In this document: positions 8,314 to 16,003 of the stretch, one piece after another
Position numbering within the stretch: the first letter of the stretch is position 1
Layout of the letters: each line of letters starts with the position of its first letter
NCBI GenBank assembly: GCA_003175985.1
Contig: PSRJ01000372.1
Coordinates: forward strand, 1-64,000
Direction: 5' to 3'
Source of the DNA: Terriglobia bacterium
GTDB taxonomy: Bacteria > Acidobacteriota > Terriglobia > Bryobacterales > Bryobacteraceae
Length of the DNA: 64,000 nucleotides
Notes under the pieces: generated by a model
The model's input: the letters and a program-made list of their open reading frames with translations, nothing else
The model's database searches: none
What the model was told of the DNA's origin: nothing
Position numbers and translations under genes: made by a program

Positions 8314-9843
8314 CTAGTGGACGTGCCCGTGGGCCGGCACCGCGCTGGACATGGTGGACAGCCGGATCAGATAGGCGCCCCTGGTCACAACGCGATCTCC
8401 GGGATTGATGCCTTCCAGCACCTGCACCAGCCCGTTTTGCCGCACACCCAGCGTCACCGGGCGGCGGGAAAACGTCTCGCCGCCTCTTTGCACGAATACT
8501 ACCGGGCGCCCGGCGTCATCAATCACCGCGGATTCGGGAAGCGCGGGCTTCATGCCGGCCGGGGTCAGCAGCAGCCGAAGAAAGACCGTCTGGTTCACCG
8601 CCAGACGACGATCGCCGTTATCGATTTCGTATGTTACCGGGACCGTGCGCGTTTCCGGATCTACGAGACGCCCGATAGCCACAAGCCGGCTGACGCCGCG
8701 CACCCGGCCGTTATCGGGCATTTCGATTTCGGCCCCCGAAAGCTGGCGCAGCTTTGAGAATTCGGATTCCGGGACCACGCCACTGACGAACAGCCGGTCG
8801 ATATCGACGATTCGAAACAGAACCGTTCCGGGTTCGACGTTGGTCGCGCTCACGGCGCTGGATTCCGAAACGATACCGCTGATTGGAGCACGCACGATGA
8901 ATCGCTTGACCCCGGCTTCCGCGCCATCGGCGGCGCGGGTGGCATCGTATTGCGCGAGCCGCGTTTGCGCGGCCTCGAGCCTCGCGCGGCCGGCGGCTTC
9001 GATCGTGCGCGCCTCCTCGGCGCGGCGGGCGGGAACCGCTCCCGCGGCCAACAGGCGTTCGGCTCGCGCGCGATCGCGCTGCGCCTGTTCCAGTGCAACT
9101 TTGGCTTCGGCCTCGGCAAGCTGCAGACCGGCCAGATCGCCCGCGGCAGTGGTGGGCGGGACAATGCTCGCCAGCGCGGCGCCCTGCTGCACGGCGGTGC
9201 CGACAGCGAAGGTCTTGTCCACGATGGCCCGCCCCGCGATCGGAGCGATTACGACTGCTTCACCTCCGGTGCGCGGCAGAGTTTCAGCGGCAACCCGCAG
9301 GTTATCCCGCAGGTTTTGTTCGGAAGCGATTTGCGTGCCGAAATCCAGCGCCCATTGCTGTTCTTTGGAGAACGCGATGGTCTCTTCTTTCGATTCCGGC
9401 GGTTTCTCGGCTGAGGCCGGATCGGTGGCGACCTTGACCGGGCCGACGTCGAACGTTTCATTCAAGTCCCGCCCATGAACTACGATGCTAAGCCGTGCTT
9501 CACCGGCAGCCTTGGGTTCCACATTCGCTCCGAAGATGCCGGGATGCGTCGAAGGATCGCAGGGGAACAATTCCTGGCCAGTGGGCGCCGCCAGATGCAC
9601 TTCGCAGGCGGCGTCCTTTACCGCACGAAAGTCAGTCAGGCGCGTCAGGTGAATGGCGAACCGCTCCTTCCGGTTCCGCACCAGGGGCGGGTATTCAAGA
9701 TAGAGCTCGCCGCCCTTGGTCCAGACGGTCGCCTTGAGCGGCTCGGGAGTTTCCGGCTTGGCCGCGGGCGCGGCTGCCTCGGGGTTTCGGGAACACGCGG
9801 CACACAGCACCGCGGCTCCGATCACAATCGAAATTCTGTTCAT
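8314..9843 (-). CDS. RND efflux periplasmic adaptor (CusB/CzcB-type lipoprotein)
   Basis: A lipoprotein signal ends in LCAAC, with lipidation expected at Cys17. Residues about 40-150 form an N-terminal beta domain seen in some metal adaptors. The membrane-fusion-protein core follows: lipoyl half-motifs around EAVVIAPIAGRAIVDKTF and FIVRAPISGIVSESSAV enclose an Ala/Glu/Arg-rich helical hairpin (residues about 215-300). The beta-barrel and membrane-proximal domains follow. The product would bridge pump and outer-membrane channel. The start codon overlaps the stop of the TolC-like gene by 4 nt (ATGA). The short C-terminal tail contains HGHVH, a possible metal ligand cluster. Confidence 0.92.
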   Translation of the reverse strand: MNRISIVIGAAVLCAACSRNPEAAAPAAKPETPEPLKATVWTKGGELYLEYPPLVRNRKERFAIHLTRLTDFRAVKDAACEVHLAAPTGQELFPCDPSTHPGIFGANVEPKAAGEARLSIVVHGRDLNETFDVGPVKVATDPASAEKPPESKEETIAFSKEQQWALDFGTQIASEQNLRDNLRVAAETLPRTGGEAVVIAPIAGRAIVDKTFAVGTAVQQGAALASIVPPTTAAGDLAGLQLAEAEAKVALEQAQRDRARAERLLAAGAVPARRAEEARTIEAAGRARLEAAQTRLAQYDATRAADGAEAGVKRFIVRAPISGIVSESSAVSATNVEPGTVLFRIVDIDRLFVSGVVPESEFSKLRQLSGAEIEMPDNGRVRGVSRLVAIGRLVDPETRTVPVTYEIDNGDRRLAVNQTVFLRLLLTPAGMKPALPESAVIDDAGRPVVFVQRGGETFSRRPVTLGVRQNGLVQVLEGINPGDRVVTRGAYLIRLSTMSSAVPAHGHVH

Positions 9844-11102
9844 GGCCGGATCTCCTGGGCGGGCAGTTCCTGACCCACCGCACGCTCCAATTCGATAAAT
9901 GCCTCTTTCACGCCCGCGGAAAGGTCGAGCCGGCGCAAAGCGGCGGCGCCATTCAGGCGAAACGCATCTAGCAATTCCAGAATTCCGATTTCGCCCTCTT
10001 CATATGCGGTCTGCGTGATGCGGATCAGCTCTGCGCCAATGGGTTGAACCTCGCGTTCGTACGCTGCCAGGGCGTCGCGGCGAAGCGCCAGAACGTCGTT
10101 CGCGCCGCGGATTTCCGCGCGGATCTGGCGCGCCAGTACCGCCAGCCGCGCGCTCGCCTGTTCCTGCTCGGCCTGATACCGCGCCACCTCGTACCGCCCG
10201 TTGTTCCACACCGGAAGCGGCACGCTCACTCCAAAGGCAACGCCTGTTCGCCTTATGTTGGAGAACGGATCCGGGCCGGTTCCTGCAGTCACATCGGCGC
10301 GTTTCACGCCTGCGGTGACCACCGGCTCAGGAACCCGCAGCCGCCGCGCGGCCTGCTGTTCCATCTCGTAACGAAACAGGTTGCGTTGTTCGACACGATA
10401 ATCCGCCCGGGCGATGAGAGCGCGGCGAACCAGCTCCTCCGGATCAGGAATTGCCGGAGGCACGGCCAGGTCTCCGCTCACCACAGCCACTCGGACATCT
10501 TCGGGTAGGTAGGCGGCCAGACGCGCCCCGGCTGCCACCTGCAGCGAGCGCGCCGTAGTGACATCGGTACGCAACTCGGCCAGGTCCCGCTCGGCTCGCA
10601 GGCGGTCATACCGCGAGCCCTCGCCTTCTTCCTCGCGCTGGCGGAGTATCCGCACGAGCCGCTCTACTTCGCCGATCCGGCTTTCGAGCAAACCGGCGCG
10701 CTGCTGCGCCGCGAGCATCCGGAAGAACGAGATCCGCAGATCGCTGCGCAGCGACCACAGGGCCGCGTCGCGATTCGCTTCCATGGCTGAGACCGCGGCC
10801 GCGCCTGCCTGGCGCAGATAACGAACCCGGCTGCTCAGAGGTATCGGCTGCGATGCTTCAAAAAACTGGTTGAAGCCCGCACCCTCCTGCGAATAGGAAA
10901 CCGAGGGATTCGCGTAAACTGTCCGGACACGTGCTTCCGCATCGGCGAGCGCCACACGCGCACGCAGTTCCCGGGTCTGGGGACTCTGCGCCAAGAACCT
11001 CTCGATGATCTGCGGCTCGGACCACTCTGTTTGCGCTAGAGAGGGGCCGCATGCGGAACCGAGCCCGATGCAGCAAGCCAGCCATCCCGGCGGAGATAAC
11101 AT
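9840..11102 (-). CDS. TolC-family outer membrane efflux protein (CzcC/CusC-like)
   Basis: From the ATG at 11102 the product has 420 residues, the usual length of the family. It begins with a signal peptide (GWLACCIGLGSACGPSLAQ) and continues with two long Ala/Arg/Glu-rich helical repeats carrying OEP signatures such as NPSVSYSQEGAGFNQFFE and GVAFGVSVPLPVWNNGRYE. A purine-rich ribosome site (AGAGGAAAGG) precedes this ATG; the longer open frame upstream is basic and low-complexity and is not believed. The protein would form the outer-membrane exit duct of the adjacent RND pump. The 4-nt overlap with the adaptor gene indicates one operon. Confidence 0.92.
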   Translation of the reverse strand: MLSPPGWLACCIGLGSACGPSLAQTEWSEPQIIERFLAQSPQTRELRARVALADAEARVRTVYANPSVSYSQEGAGFNQFFEASQPIPLSSRVRYLRQAGAAAVSAMEANRDAALWSLRSDLRISFFRMLAAQQRAGLLESRIGEVERLVRILRQREEEGEGSRYDRLRAERDLAELRTDVTTARSLQVAAGARLAAYLPEDVRVAVVSGDLAVPPAIPDPEELVRRALIARADYRVEQRNLFRYEMEQQAARRLRVPEPVVTAGVKRADVTAGTGPDPFSNIRRTGVAFGVSVPLPVWNNGRYEVARYQAEQEQASARLAVLARQIRAEIRGANDVLALRRDALAAYEREVQPIGAELIRITQTAYEEGEIGILELLDAFRLNGAAALRRLDLSAGVKEAFIELERAVGQELPAQEIRP

Positions 11103-11172
11103 GAAATCGACCTTTCCTCTTCCAACAAAATGAGAATGCGCACACGAAACCTGTGCGCCTGGAATGGAAGGT

Positions 11173-11541
11173 CTAGGCGGGAGGGGCTCGAGGCTGTTTC
11201 GGAGTGGCCTCCGGCGGATCGTGTCCCTTCGGCCGCGGAACCGTGACCGGCGCGGATGCGCGCGTGAGAGGCAAATCCGGCAGCGCTTCCGAAACCTCCA
11301 CAGGAGCATCGAAGCCGGCGGACGAAGGCGGCTGCGGATTCCAACCGATATCGACCGCGTCGTCATCGGCCGTGAATGCGTCGATGACTACGCCGGGCGC
11401 CGCAACACCGTGCACATGCGTATGCACGGGCGCCGATACCGGGGGATGATCGAGGTCCTCCGGATGTATATGGAGAAACGGCGCCTGATACAAGCCCCAA
11501 AGAAGGGCGGCAGTGCTCAGGATTGCGCCAGGGGCTCTCAC
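11173..11541 (-). CDS. Small His-rich membrane or secreted protein, first gene of the metal-efflux operon
   Basis: The frame starts with GTG at 11541, preceded by a G-rich ribosome site (TAGGGGG) 6 nt upstream. The 122 residues begin with a hydrophobic signal or anchor (ILSTAALLWGLYQAPFL). A histidine cluster HIHPEDLDHPPVSAPVHTHVH follows at residues about 24-43, and the tail is rich in Pro and Asp. I do not recognise a named family. It ends 70 nt before the TolC-like gene on the same strand, so it should be co-expressed with the pump. A role in periplasmic metal binding or delivery is inferred from the histidines and the context only. Confidence 0.6.
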   Translation of the reverse strand: MRAPGAILSTAALLWGLYQAPFLHIHPEDLDHPPVSAPVHTHVHGVAAPGVVIDAFTADDDAVDIGWNPQPPSSAGFDAPVEVSEALPDLPLTRASAPVTVPRPKGHDPPEATPKQPRAPPA

Positions 11542-11592
11542 CAGTACCCCCTACTCTATCAGATGGCTGGGTTCGCGAGGTTGAGGCTGCCC

Positions 11593-11621
11593 TTGATTTG
11601 GCGGACGCAGTCAGCTATAGT
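11593..11621 (+). promoter_or_regulatory. Sigma-70-type promoter of the DUF6152 gene
   Basis: A -35 box TTGATT (11593-11598), a 17-nt spacer and a -10 box TATAGT (11616-11621) point at the gene starting at 11670. The leader would be about 40 nt and contains GGAGG at 11661-11665. Confidence 0.6.
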
Positions 11622-11669
11622 TCCGGGGGAGATCTCCATGCGCGGCTGGTCCGTGCATGCGGAGGAATT

Positions 11670-12026
11670 ATGCAGCCCAAACGAGCTATCCCGCTCGCGC
11701 TCGGGGTTCTGATGTTTGCGGCGATGCCCACCCTGGCACACCACAGCCTGGAAGCCGAGTACGACCCGCACCAAATCGCTACCTTTGATGGCACGATTAC
11801 CAAGACGGACTGGAGCAACCCGCACGTGCACTTCTTTGTCGATGTGAAAACAGGCAACGAAACCGTGAATTGGGACGTCGAGATGGGTAGCCCCAACGCA
11901 CAGATTCTGCGCGGCTGGAAAATCGGCTCCGTCAAGCATGGCGATCACGTTGTGATCAGTGCTTACAAGGCCCGTGATGGCTCCCATTCAGCCTTCGCCC
12001 GAAAAATCACGCGTACGGTCCGATAA
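11670..12026 (+). CDS. DUF6152-family small secreted protein
   Basis: The ATG at 11670 has GGAGG 4 nt upstream and opens a 118-residue protein with a clear Sec signal peptide (LALGVLMFAAMPTLAHH). The mature part starts HHSLEAEYD and holds the family features TFDGTITKTDWSNPHVHF and WDVEMGS..Q, seen in DUF6152 proteins of Acidobacteria and Proteobacteria. The role of the family is unknown; a small OB-like beta fold is likely. The mature N-terminal HH and NPHVHF could bind metal. It is the first of four plus-strand genes next to, and divergent from, the metal-efflux operon. Confidence 0.8.
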   Translation: MQPKRAIPLALGVLMFAAMPTLAHHSLEAEYDPHQIATFDGTITKTDWSNPHVHFFVDVKTGNETVNWDVEMGSPNAQILRGWKIGSVKHGDHVVISAYKARDGSHSAFARKITRTVR

Positions 12027-12061
12027 ATCAAGTCGCCTCGACTAGCGCTGGAATTTGCATT

Positions 12062-12089
12062 TTGATGGCCGCCCCCACCGATGTATACT
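12062..12089 (+). promoter_or_regulatory. Promoter of the cytochrome c gene, near-leaderless
   Basis: TTGATG (12062-12067), a 16-nt spacer and TATACT (12084-12089) form a good promoter. The GTG start at 12100 is only 10 nt after the -10 box, so the mRNA leader would be 3-4 nt. The 12-nt core GATGTATACTCC recurs at 13111-13122 before the DUF3500 gene. Confidence 0.5.
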
Positions 12090-12099
12090 CCGGGTATCC

Positions 12100-12711
12100 G
12101 TGAAACTCGCCGTAGGCATCGCCATCGTGATCCTGATACTGAGCGCCGGCACTATCGTGATGCTGAGGACCACTGCGCGGGGCTTTAGTGCTCGCGAGGA
12201 ACCGACCGCCCTGGAGAGATTTCTGGCGTCGAGGGCTCGCAAGTTCGCCGCTTCAGATAATGTGAAGTCGCAACAGAACCCCGAACCAAACACCTCTGAG
12301 GTGATCGCTGAAGGGCGTGCGCATTGGGCGGACCACTGTGCGACGTGCCACGGCAATAACGGCAGTGGAAACACCGAAATGGGCAAAAACCTGTATCCCC
12401 GGGCCCCGGATATGCGTCAGGATGCAACCCAGAAGCTTTCGGACGGCGAACTGTTTTATATCATCGAGAACGGTATCCGGCTGACGGGAATGCCGGCGTG
12501 GGGCAACGGCAGTGCCAAATCGCAAGCGGATTCCTGGAAGCTGGTGCGGTTCATCCGGCACCTGCCGCAAGTCTCAGATGAAGAAGAGCACGCTATGCAG
12601 AAGATGAACCCTAAGACTCCCGCGGAACTACAGGAAGAATCCGAAGAGGAGCGATTCTTAAAAGGAGATAACACCGATGTATCAGCAGAGCACTCGCACC
12701 ACCATCATTGA
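12100..12711 (+). CDS. Membrane-anchored class I cytochrome c
   Basis: From the GTG at 12100 the protein has a short N-terminal membrane anchor (VGIAIVILILSAGTIVML) and then a single c-type cytochrome domain with the haem motif CATCH (WADHCATCHGNNGSG). The distal haem ligand Met is in TGMPAWG. The C-terminal 40 residues are acidic and end in HSHHHH, a possible metal-binding tail. It would act in the periplasm as an electron carrier of unknown partner. The longer frame to 12055 covers the promoter, so GTG 12100 is preferred. The last 35 nt overlap the next gene. Confidence 0.8.
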   Translation: MKLAVGIAIVILILSAGTIVMLRTTARGFSAREEPTALERFLASRARKFAASDNVKSQQNPEPNTSEVIAEGRAHWADHCATCHGNNGSGNTEMGKNLYPRAPDMRQDATQKLSDGELFYIIENGIRLTGMPAWGNGSAKSQADSWKLVRFIRHLPQVSDEEEHAMQKMNPKTPAELQEESEEERFLKGDNTDVSAEHSHHHH

Positions 12712-13063
12712 TCGTGTCCGAAAGGGGACCGCAGTATCCGTGTTGTTCCTGCTCGTGGCGGGAGCGCAAGTGGCCTTCGCTCACGGCGGATTCGAACACG
12801 TTATGGGAACCGTGACCCAGGTCTCGGCCGACAAGGTGACTGTAGAGACCACCGGCAAGAAGACCGCCCATGTCGATCTGACTCCGAAAACGACATATAC
12901 GCGGGACAACAAGAACGTTGCGGCCGGCGACATGAAAGTGGGAGACCGCGTGGTCATCGACGCGACCGAGACGGCCGGCAAGTTGACCGCCGCCAGCATC
13001 AAGCTAGGTGCGGCTGCCAAGCCCGAACATGGTGAGCATTCGGAACATAGTGGTTCCAAATAA
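12677..13063 (+). CDS. Small periplasmic protein, DUF5666-like
   Basis: The 128-residue product has a signal peptide (AVSVLFLLVAGAQVAFA) followed by HGGFEHVMGTVTQVSADKVTVE and later DMKVGDRVVIDAT. This is the small beta-barrel pattern of DUF5666-like proteins. The C-terminus is His/Glu rich (EHGEHSEHSG). AAAGGAG at 12660-12666 precedes the ATG at 12677. It overlaps the 3' end of the cytochrome c gene by 35 nt, so the two are co-transcribed. The histidine tails on this protein and the cytochrome, beside a metal pump, suggest a shared role in metal handling, but that is inference. Confidence 0.72.
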   Translation: MYQQSTRTTIIDRVRKGTAVSVLFLLVAGAQVAFAHGGFEHVMGTVTQVSADKVTVETTGKKTAHVDLTPKTTYTRDNKNVAAGDMKVGDRVVIDATETAGKLTAASIKLGAAAKPEHGEHSEHSGSK

Positions 13064-13091
13064 CGCGGCTCGGTGGGTGAACCCATCCCCA

Positions 13092-13120
13092 TTCCCACCG
13101 GCATCCACCCGATGTATACT
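13092..13120 (+). promoter_or_regulatory. Possible promoter of the DUF3500 gene
   Basis: TATACT (13115-13120) sits in a 12-nt block identical to the cytochrome c promoter. The -35 box TTCCCA (13092-13097, 17-nt spacer) matches the consensus at only 4 of 6 positions. Confidence 0.35.
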
Positions 13121-13147
13121 CCTGTTTACGGATGGAGGGCACGGACT

Positions 13148-14167
13148 ATGCGTGAATGGAAGCGTCTGCTGTTGATCGTTTGTGCGGTAGGGCTATTGAC
13201 GGCAGCCTATGAGCGCACTCAAACGGCGAGCCTCCTGGTGGATACTGCCAAGGCTTACCTGGCCGCGCTCAAACCGGCACAACGCGCGCAGACCACGATT
13301 GGGTTCGATAGCGACGAACGGCAGAACTTTCATTACACTCCTGTTCCGCGCAAAGGCCTGGCCCTGCGTGAGATGAACTCGGAACAAAAGCACCTCGCCG
13401 ACGCTCTGCTTTCGGCGGGCCTCTCCACACAAGGTGTGATTAAAGCCCATACGATCATGAGCCTGGAACAGGTGCTCAAAGATCTGGAACTGGATAAAGG
13501 ACCCGAGCGTGATCCCGATAAGTACTTCGTGTCCATATTCGGAGAGCCGGCGGAGAAGGGCCGATGGGGTTTCCGTTTCGAGGGTCATCACGTCAGCATC
13601 AACTACACAGTGGTCGATGGAAACCTGGTGGCCAGCCCGAGCATGTTCGGATCGAATCCCGCGGAAGTGAAGAGCGGCCCGCGCGCCGGCTTACGCGCGC
13701 TCATGCGTGAAGAAGATATCGCTCTCGAACTGGTGCAGTCCCTCACCGACGAGCAACGCGCGGTAGCGATCGTGGATAAGACGGCGCCTCAGGAGATCAT
13801 TACCGCGGAGTCGCGCAAGGCTGCGCTCAGCGGACAACCTAACGGGCTTCCGTTTGCCAAGATGACGCCGAAGCAGAAAGAGATCCTGGGCCGGCTCGTG
13901 AACGAGTATGCCTCCAATTTCGCGCAGCCGGCGGCGGACATGCGCATGGACGAGTACCGCAAGAACCAGGCCAACCTCTTCTTCGCCTGGGCCGGCGGCA
14001 CCAAGCGCGGCGAACCGCTCTACTACCGTATACAGACGGCCCAGTTCCTCATCGAACTGGATAAGACTCAGGACAACGCCAACCACATTCACAGCGTCTG
14101 GCGAGAGTTCAACGGCGATTGGGGCGGCGATCTGCTGGCGCAGCACTATCAGGCCGCGCACCGTTAA
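13148..14167 (+). CDS. DUF3500 family secreted protein
   Basis: The ATG at 13148 follows GGAGGG (13134-13139) at a spacing of 8 nt and gives 339 residues with a signal-like N-terminus (LLLIVCAVGLLTAAYERTQ). The body matches the DUF3500 family as I know it: FHYTPVPRKGLALREM, IKAHTIMSLEQVLKDLE, then FSIFGEP-type and WGFRFEGHHVSINYTVV segments, and a C-terminal THY-like region ending IHSVWREFNGDWGGDLLAQHY. The biochemical function of the family is unknown; the conserved GHH..N and H..WR residues suggest a metal-dependent secreted enzyme. It is the last of the plus-strand genes beginning at 11670. Confidence 0.85.
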   Translation: MREWKRLLLIVCAVGLLTAAYERTQTASLLVDTAKAYLAALKPAQRAQTTIGFDSDERQNFHYTPVPRKGLALREMNSEQKHLADALLSAGLSTQGVIKAHTIMSLEQVLKDLELDKGPERDPDKYFVSIFGEPAEKGRWGFRFEGHHVSINYTVVDGNLVASPSMFGSNPAEVKSGPRAGLRALMREEDIALELVQSLTDEQRAVAIVDKTAPQEIITAESRKAALSGQPNGLPFAKMTPKQKEILGRLVNEYASNFAQPAADMRMDEYRKNQANLFFAWAGGTKRGEPLYYRIQTAQFLIELDKTQDNANHIHSVWREFNGDWGGDLLAQHYQAAHR

Positions 14168-14176
14168 GCGGGCTCC

Positions 14177-15001
14177 TCAATGCGTCATGGCGTAGGTAGT
14201 GTAGTTCACGCCGAGACGGATCGCCAGGTCTGAGAATTTCTCCGGATAGCGCGGATTATCAGCCCACTCCCAGGCATCGCCCGTATCCTGGTTGAAATTG
14301 GCGACCACCATGAGACGGCCCTTATCGTCGTAGATGCCAAACCAGTGGCCCACCGTCCCGCCGTTCTTTGATCCTTCACGCAAATGCTCCGCGCCCGGGA
14401 TCACGAAACGGTCGTTCACGTCGTAGAGGATGTGAAAGATCGCATCGTCATTCGGAATGTCTACCAATGGACGGTCTGGAAACGCGAACTTAATGCGTTT
14501 TACGAATTCCGCCAATTCCTCGGGTCCGTGAAAATCGTCGGCAAAGAAGAACCCGCCCCGCAGCAGGTACTCGCGCAGCAATTTTCCCTCGGCCTCGGTC
14601 AGACCCCATTCCCCCGCCTGGACAGCATAGAGCCAGGGCCAATCGAAGGCATCCCCATCTTCCAGTAGCACGGGTTGTTCAGCGGAGCGGACATGGATGC
14701 GCGTCAAGCGGCGCAACGCACGCGCGAAGTGGCGGTCGGCTCGCGGGTAATCCTGTGTCCACAGCGAGCGTCCCAGCCGGAAATCGCCGGTAAAGCGGCC
14801 CGTGCGGCTGTAGCCATCCAGCGGCCCGGGGGGAAACATCAGGCGCGCAAACACCCATTCCGTCTTCTCGCTGTAGTCCGGAGGCAGCGGAAAATCGTTG
14901 TACTCCACGGCAGGCAGTTCGCGGAAGGGATGCTGAAAGGCATACACCGCACCGAGAAATGTGAGGCCGCAACCCAAGCCGCAGAGGATCTGCCGGTACA
15001 T
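14177..15001 (-). CDS. DUF4159 domain protein
   Basis: From the ATG at 15001, preceded by AGGAAAG, the product has 274 residues with an N-terminal membrane segment or signal (LCGLGCGLTFLGAVYAF). DUF4159 features are visible: WTQDYPRADRHFARALRRLTRIHV, then the flavodoxin-like or glutamine-amidotransferase-like stretch LREYLLRGGFFFADDFHG, and the C-terminal HWFGIYDDKGRLMVVANFNQDTGD. Members are often encoded near MoxR/BatA-type genes, but none is found here. The longer open frame upstream of 15001 lacks support. It converges with the DUF3500 gene (9 nt apart). Confidence 0.85.
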   Translation of the reverse strand: MYRQILCGLGCGLTFLGAVYAFQHPFRELPAVEYNDFPLPPDYSEKTEWVFARLMFPPGPLDGYSRTGRFTGDFRLGRSLWTQDYPRADRHFARALRRLTRIHVRSAEQPVLLEDGDAFDWPWLYAVQAGEWGLTEAEGKLLREYLLRGGFFFADDFHGPEELAEFVKRIKFAFPDRPLVDIPNDDAIFHILYDVNDRFVIPGAEHLREGSKNGGTVGHWFGIYDDKGRLMVVANFNQDTGDAWEWADNPRYPEKFSDLAIRLGVNYTTYAMTH

Positions 15002-15094
15002 GGTCTTTCCTGAGGATATCACTCGCGGAGCGCTGCGATATCCTGGCCGCGTGGCAAAAGCTGCGAATCCCATCCTTCGCGCGACAATGGGCGC

Positions 15095-15505
15095 ATGGCC
15101 ACACTTGGACTGGTTGAATACGCGGACGCGAGTCCGGAAGTGCGCGCGGTCTACGACGATATCATGACCACGCGCCAAACCGACTGGATCAACAACTTCT
15201 GGAAGGCGCTGGCGCATGACCCCGCCACGCTGCGGCGAACGTGGCAAAGTGTCAAAGAGATCATGGCACCCGGGGTACTCGACGCGCTTACCAAAGAGAT
15301 GATCTACCTCGCCGTCAGCGCAACCAATCAGTGCGCCTATTGCATCGCGTCACACACCGCCGGCGCGCGCAAGGCAGGGATGACGGACCGCATGCTGGCC
15401 GAGTTGATGGCTGTTGTGGGAATGGCCAACGAGACGAACCGGCTGGCGAGCGGCTATCAGGTGGAGATCGACGAGCGCTTCGTGCATAGCGGCAGTCGCA
15501 GATAG
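15095..15505 (+). CDS. Carboxymuconolactone decarboxylase / AhpD-like protein
   Basis: The 136-residue protein is an all-helical AhpD-like fold. The redox motif CAYCIASH supplies the CxxC pair and the following histidine used by alkylhydroperoxidase-type members. The upstream VLDALTKEMIYLAVSATNQ and downstream AGARKAGMTDRMLAELMAVV are family signatures. It probably removes peroxides or works on a small organic substrate; the partner reductant is not encoded nearby. The 3' end overlaps the opposite GNAT gene by 49 nt. Confidence 0.87.
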   Translation: MATLGLVEYADASPEVRAVYDDIMTTRQTDWINNFWKALAHDPATLRRTWQSVKEIMAPGVLDALTKEMIYLAVSATNQCAYCIASHTAGARKAGMTDRMLAELMAVVGMANETNRLASGYQVEIDERFVHSGSRR

Positions 15506-15930
15506 ATCGTTTCCGAATCGCTCTGCGACCGCTCGAACCCCATGCGATCGTACATATCCAACGCAGTTTGCATCACCGGTAGCGTGTCTCCCACCAGCTC
15601 GCGGTAACCGGCGGCGCGTGCTTCGGAGATAATCCATTCCATCAACGCGCGCCCCACACCGTGGCCCCGAAACTCGGGCCGCACGTAAAGCCGCTTGGCC
15701 TCCGCACGCGAGGAATCGGCGGGACGTAACGCGATGCATCCGGCGGGCACGTCATCTACGAGCGCTAAGGCGAGCCGGCCTTGCGGCGGCGCGTACTTGC
15801 CCGGCAACCCGGCGAGCTCCGCATCGAAGTTTTGAAAACAGGGGGTAAATCCGAACGCGGCCCAGTATTCTTCGAACAGGCGGCGCACCTCCGCCACCTG
15901 TCCCGGTGTCTCTACCGGCTGGATGCGCAT
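15457..15930 (-). CDS. GNAT family N-acetyltransferase
   Basis: The 157-residue protein is a single GNAT domain. The acetyl-CoA pyrophosphate-binding motif RPEFRGHGVGRALMEWII is complete (Q/RxxGxG/A), preceded by the strand CIALRPADSSRAEAKRLYV. The C-terminal YRELVGDTLPVMQTALDMYDRMGFERS is typical of small-molecule acetyltransferases. The substrate is unknown. The gene converges with the AhpD-like gene and overlaps it at the 3' end. Confidence 0.87.
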   Translation of the reverse strand: MRIQPVETPGQVAEVRRLFEEYWAAFGFTPCFQNFDAELAGLPGKYAPPQGRLALALVDDVPAGCIALRPADSSRAEAKRLYVRPEFRGHGVGRALMEWIISEARAAGYRELVGDTLPVMQTALDMYDRMGFERSQSDSETIYLRLPLCTKRSSIST

Positions 15931-16003
15931 ATCTTATTGTGACTGAGATCGAATTCCGATATCCGTCGCACCGCGGATCACCGGCCGGGATAGAATATTG
16001 CCC

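Noticed and set aside
7314-8408. 364-codon plus-strand frame
   Set aside because: It is antisense to the RND pump gene, His/Arg rich with no motif.
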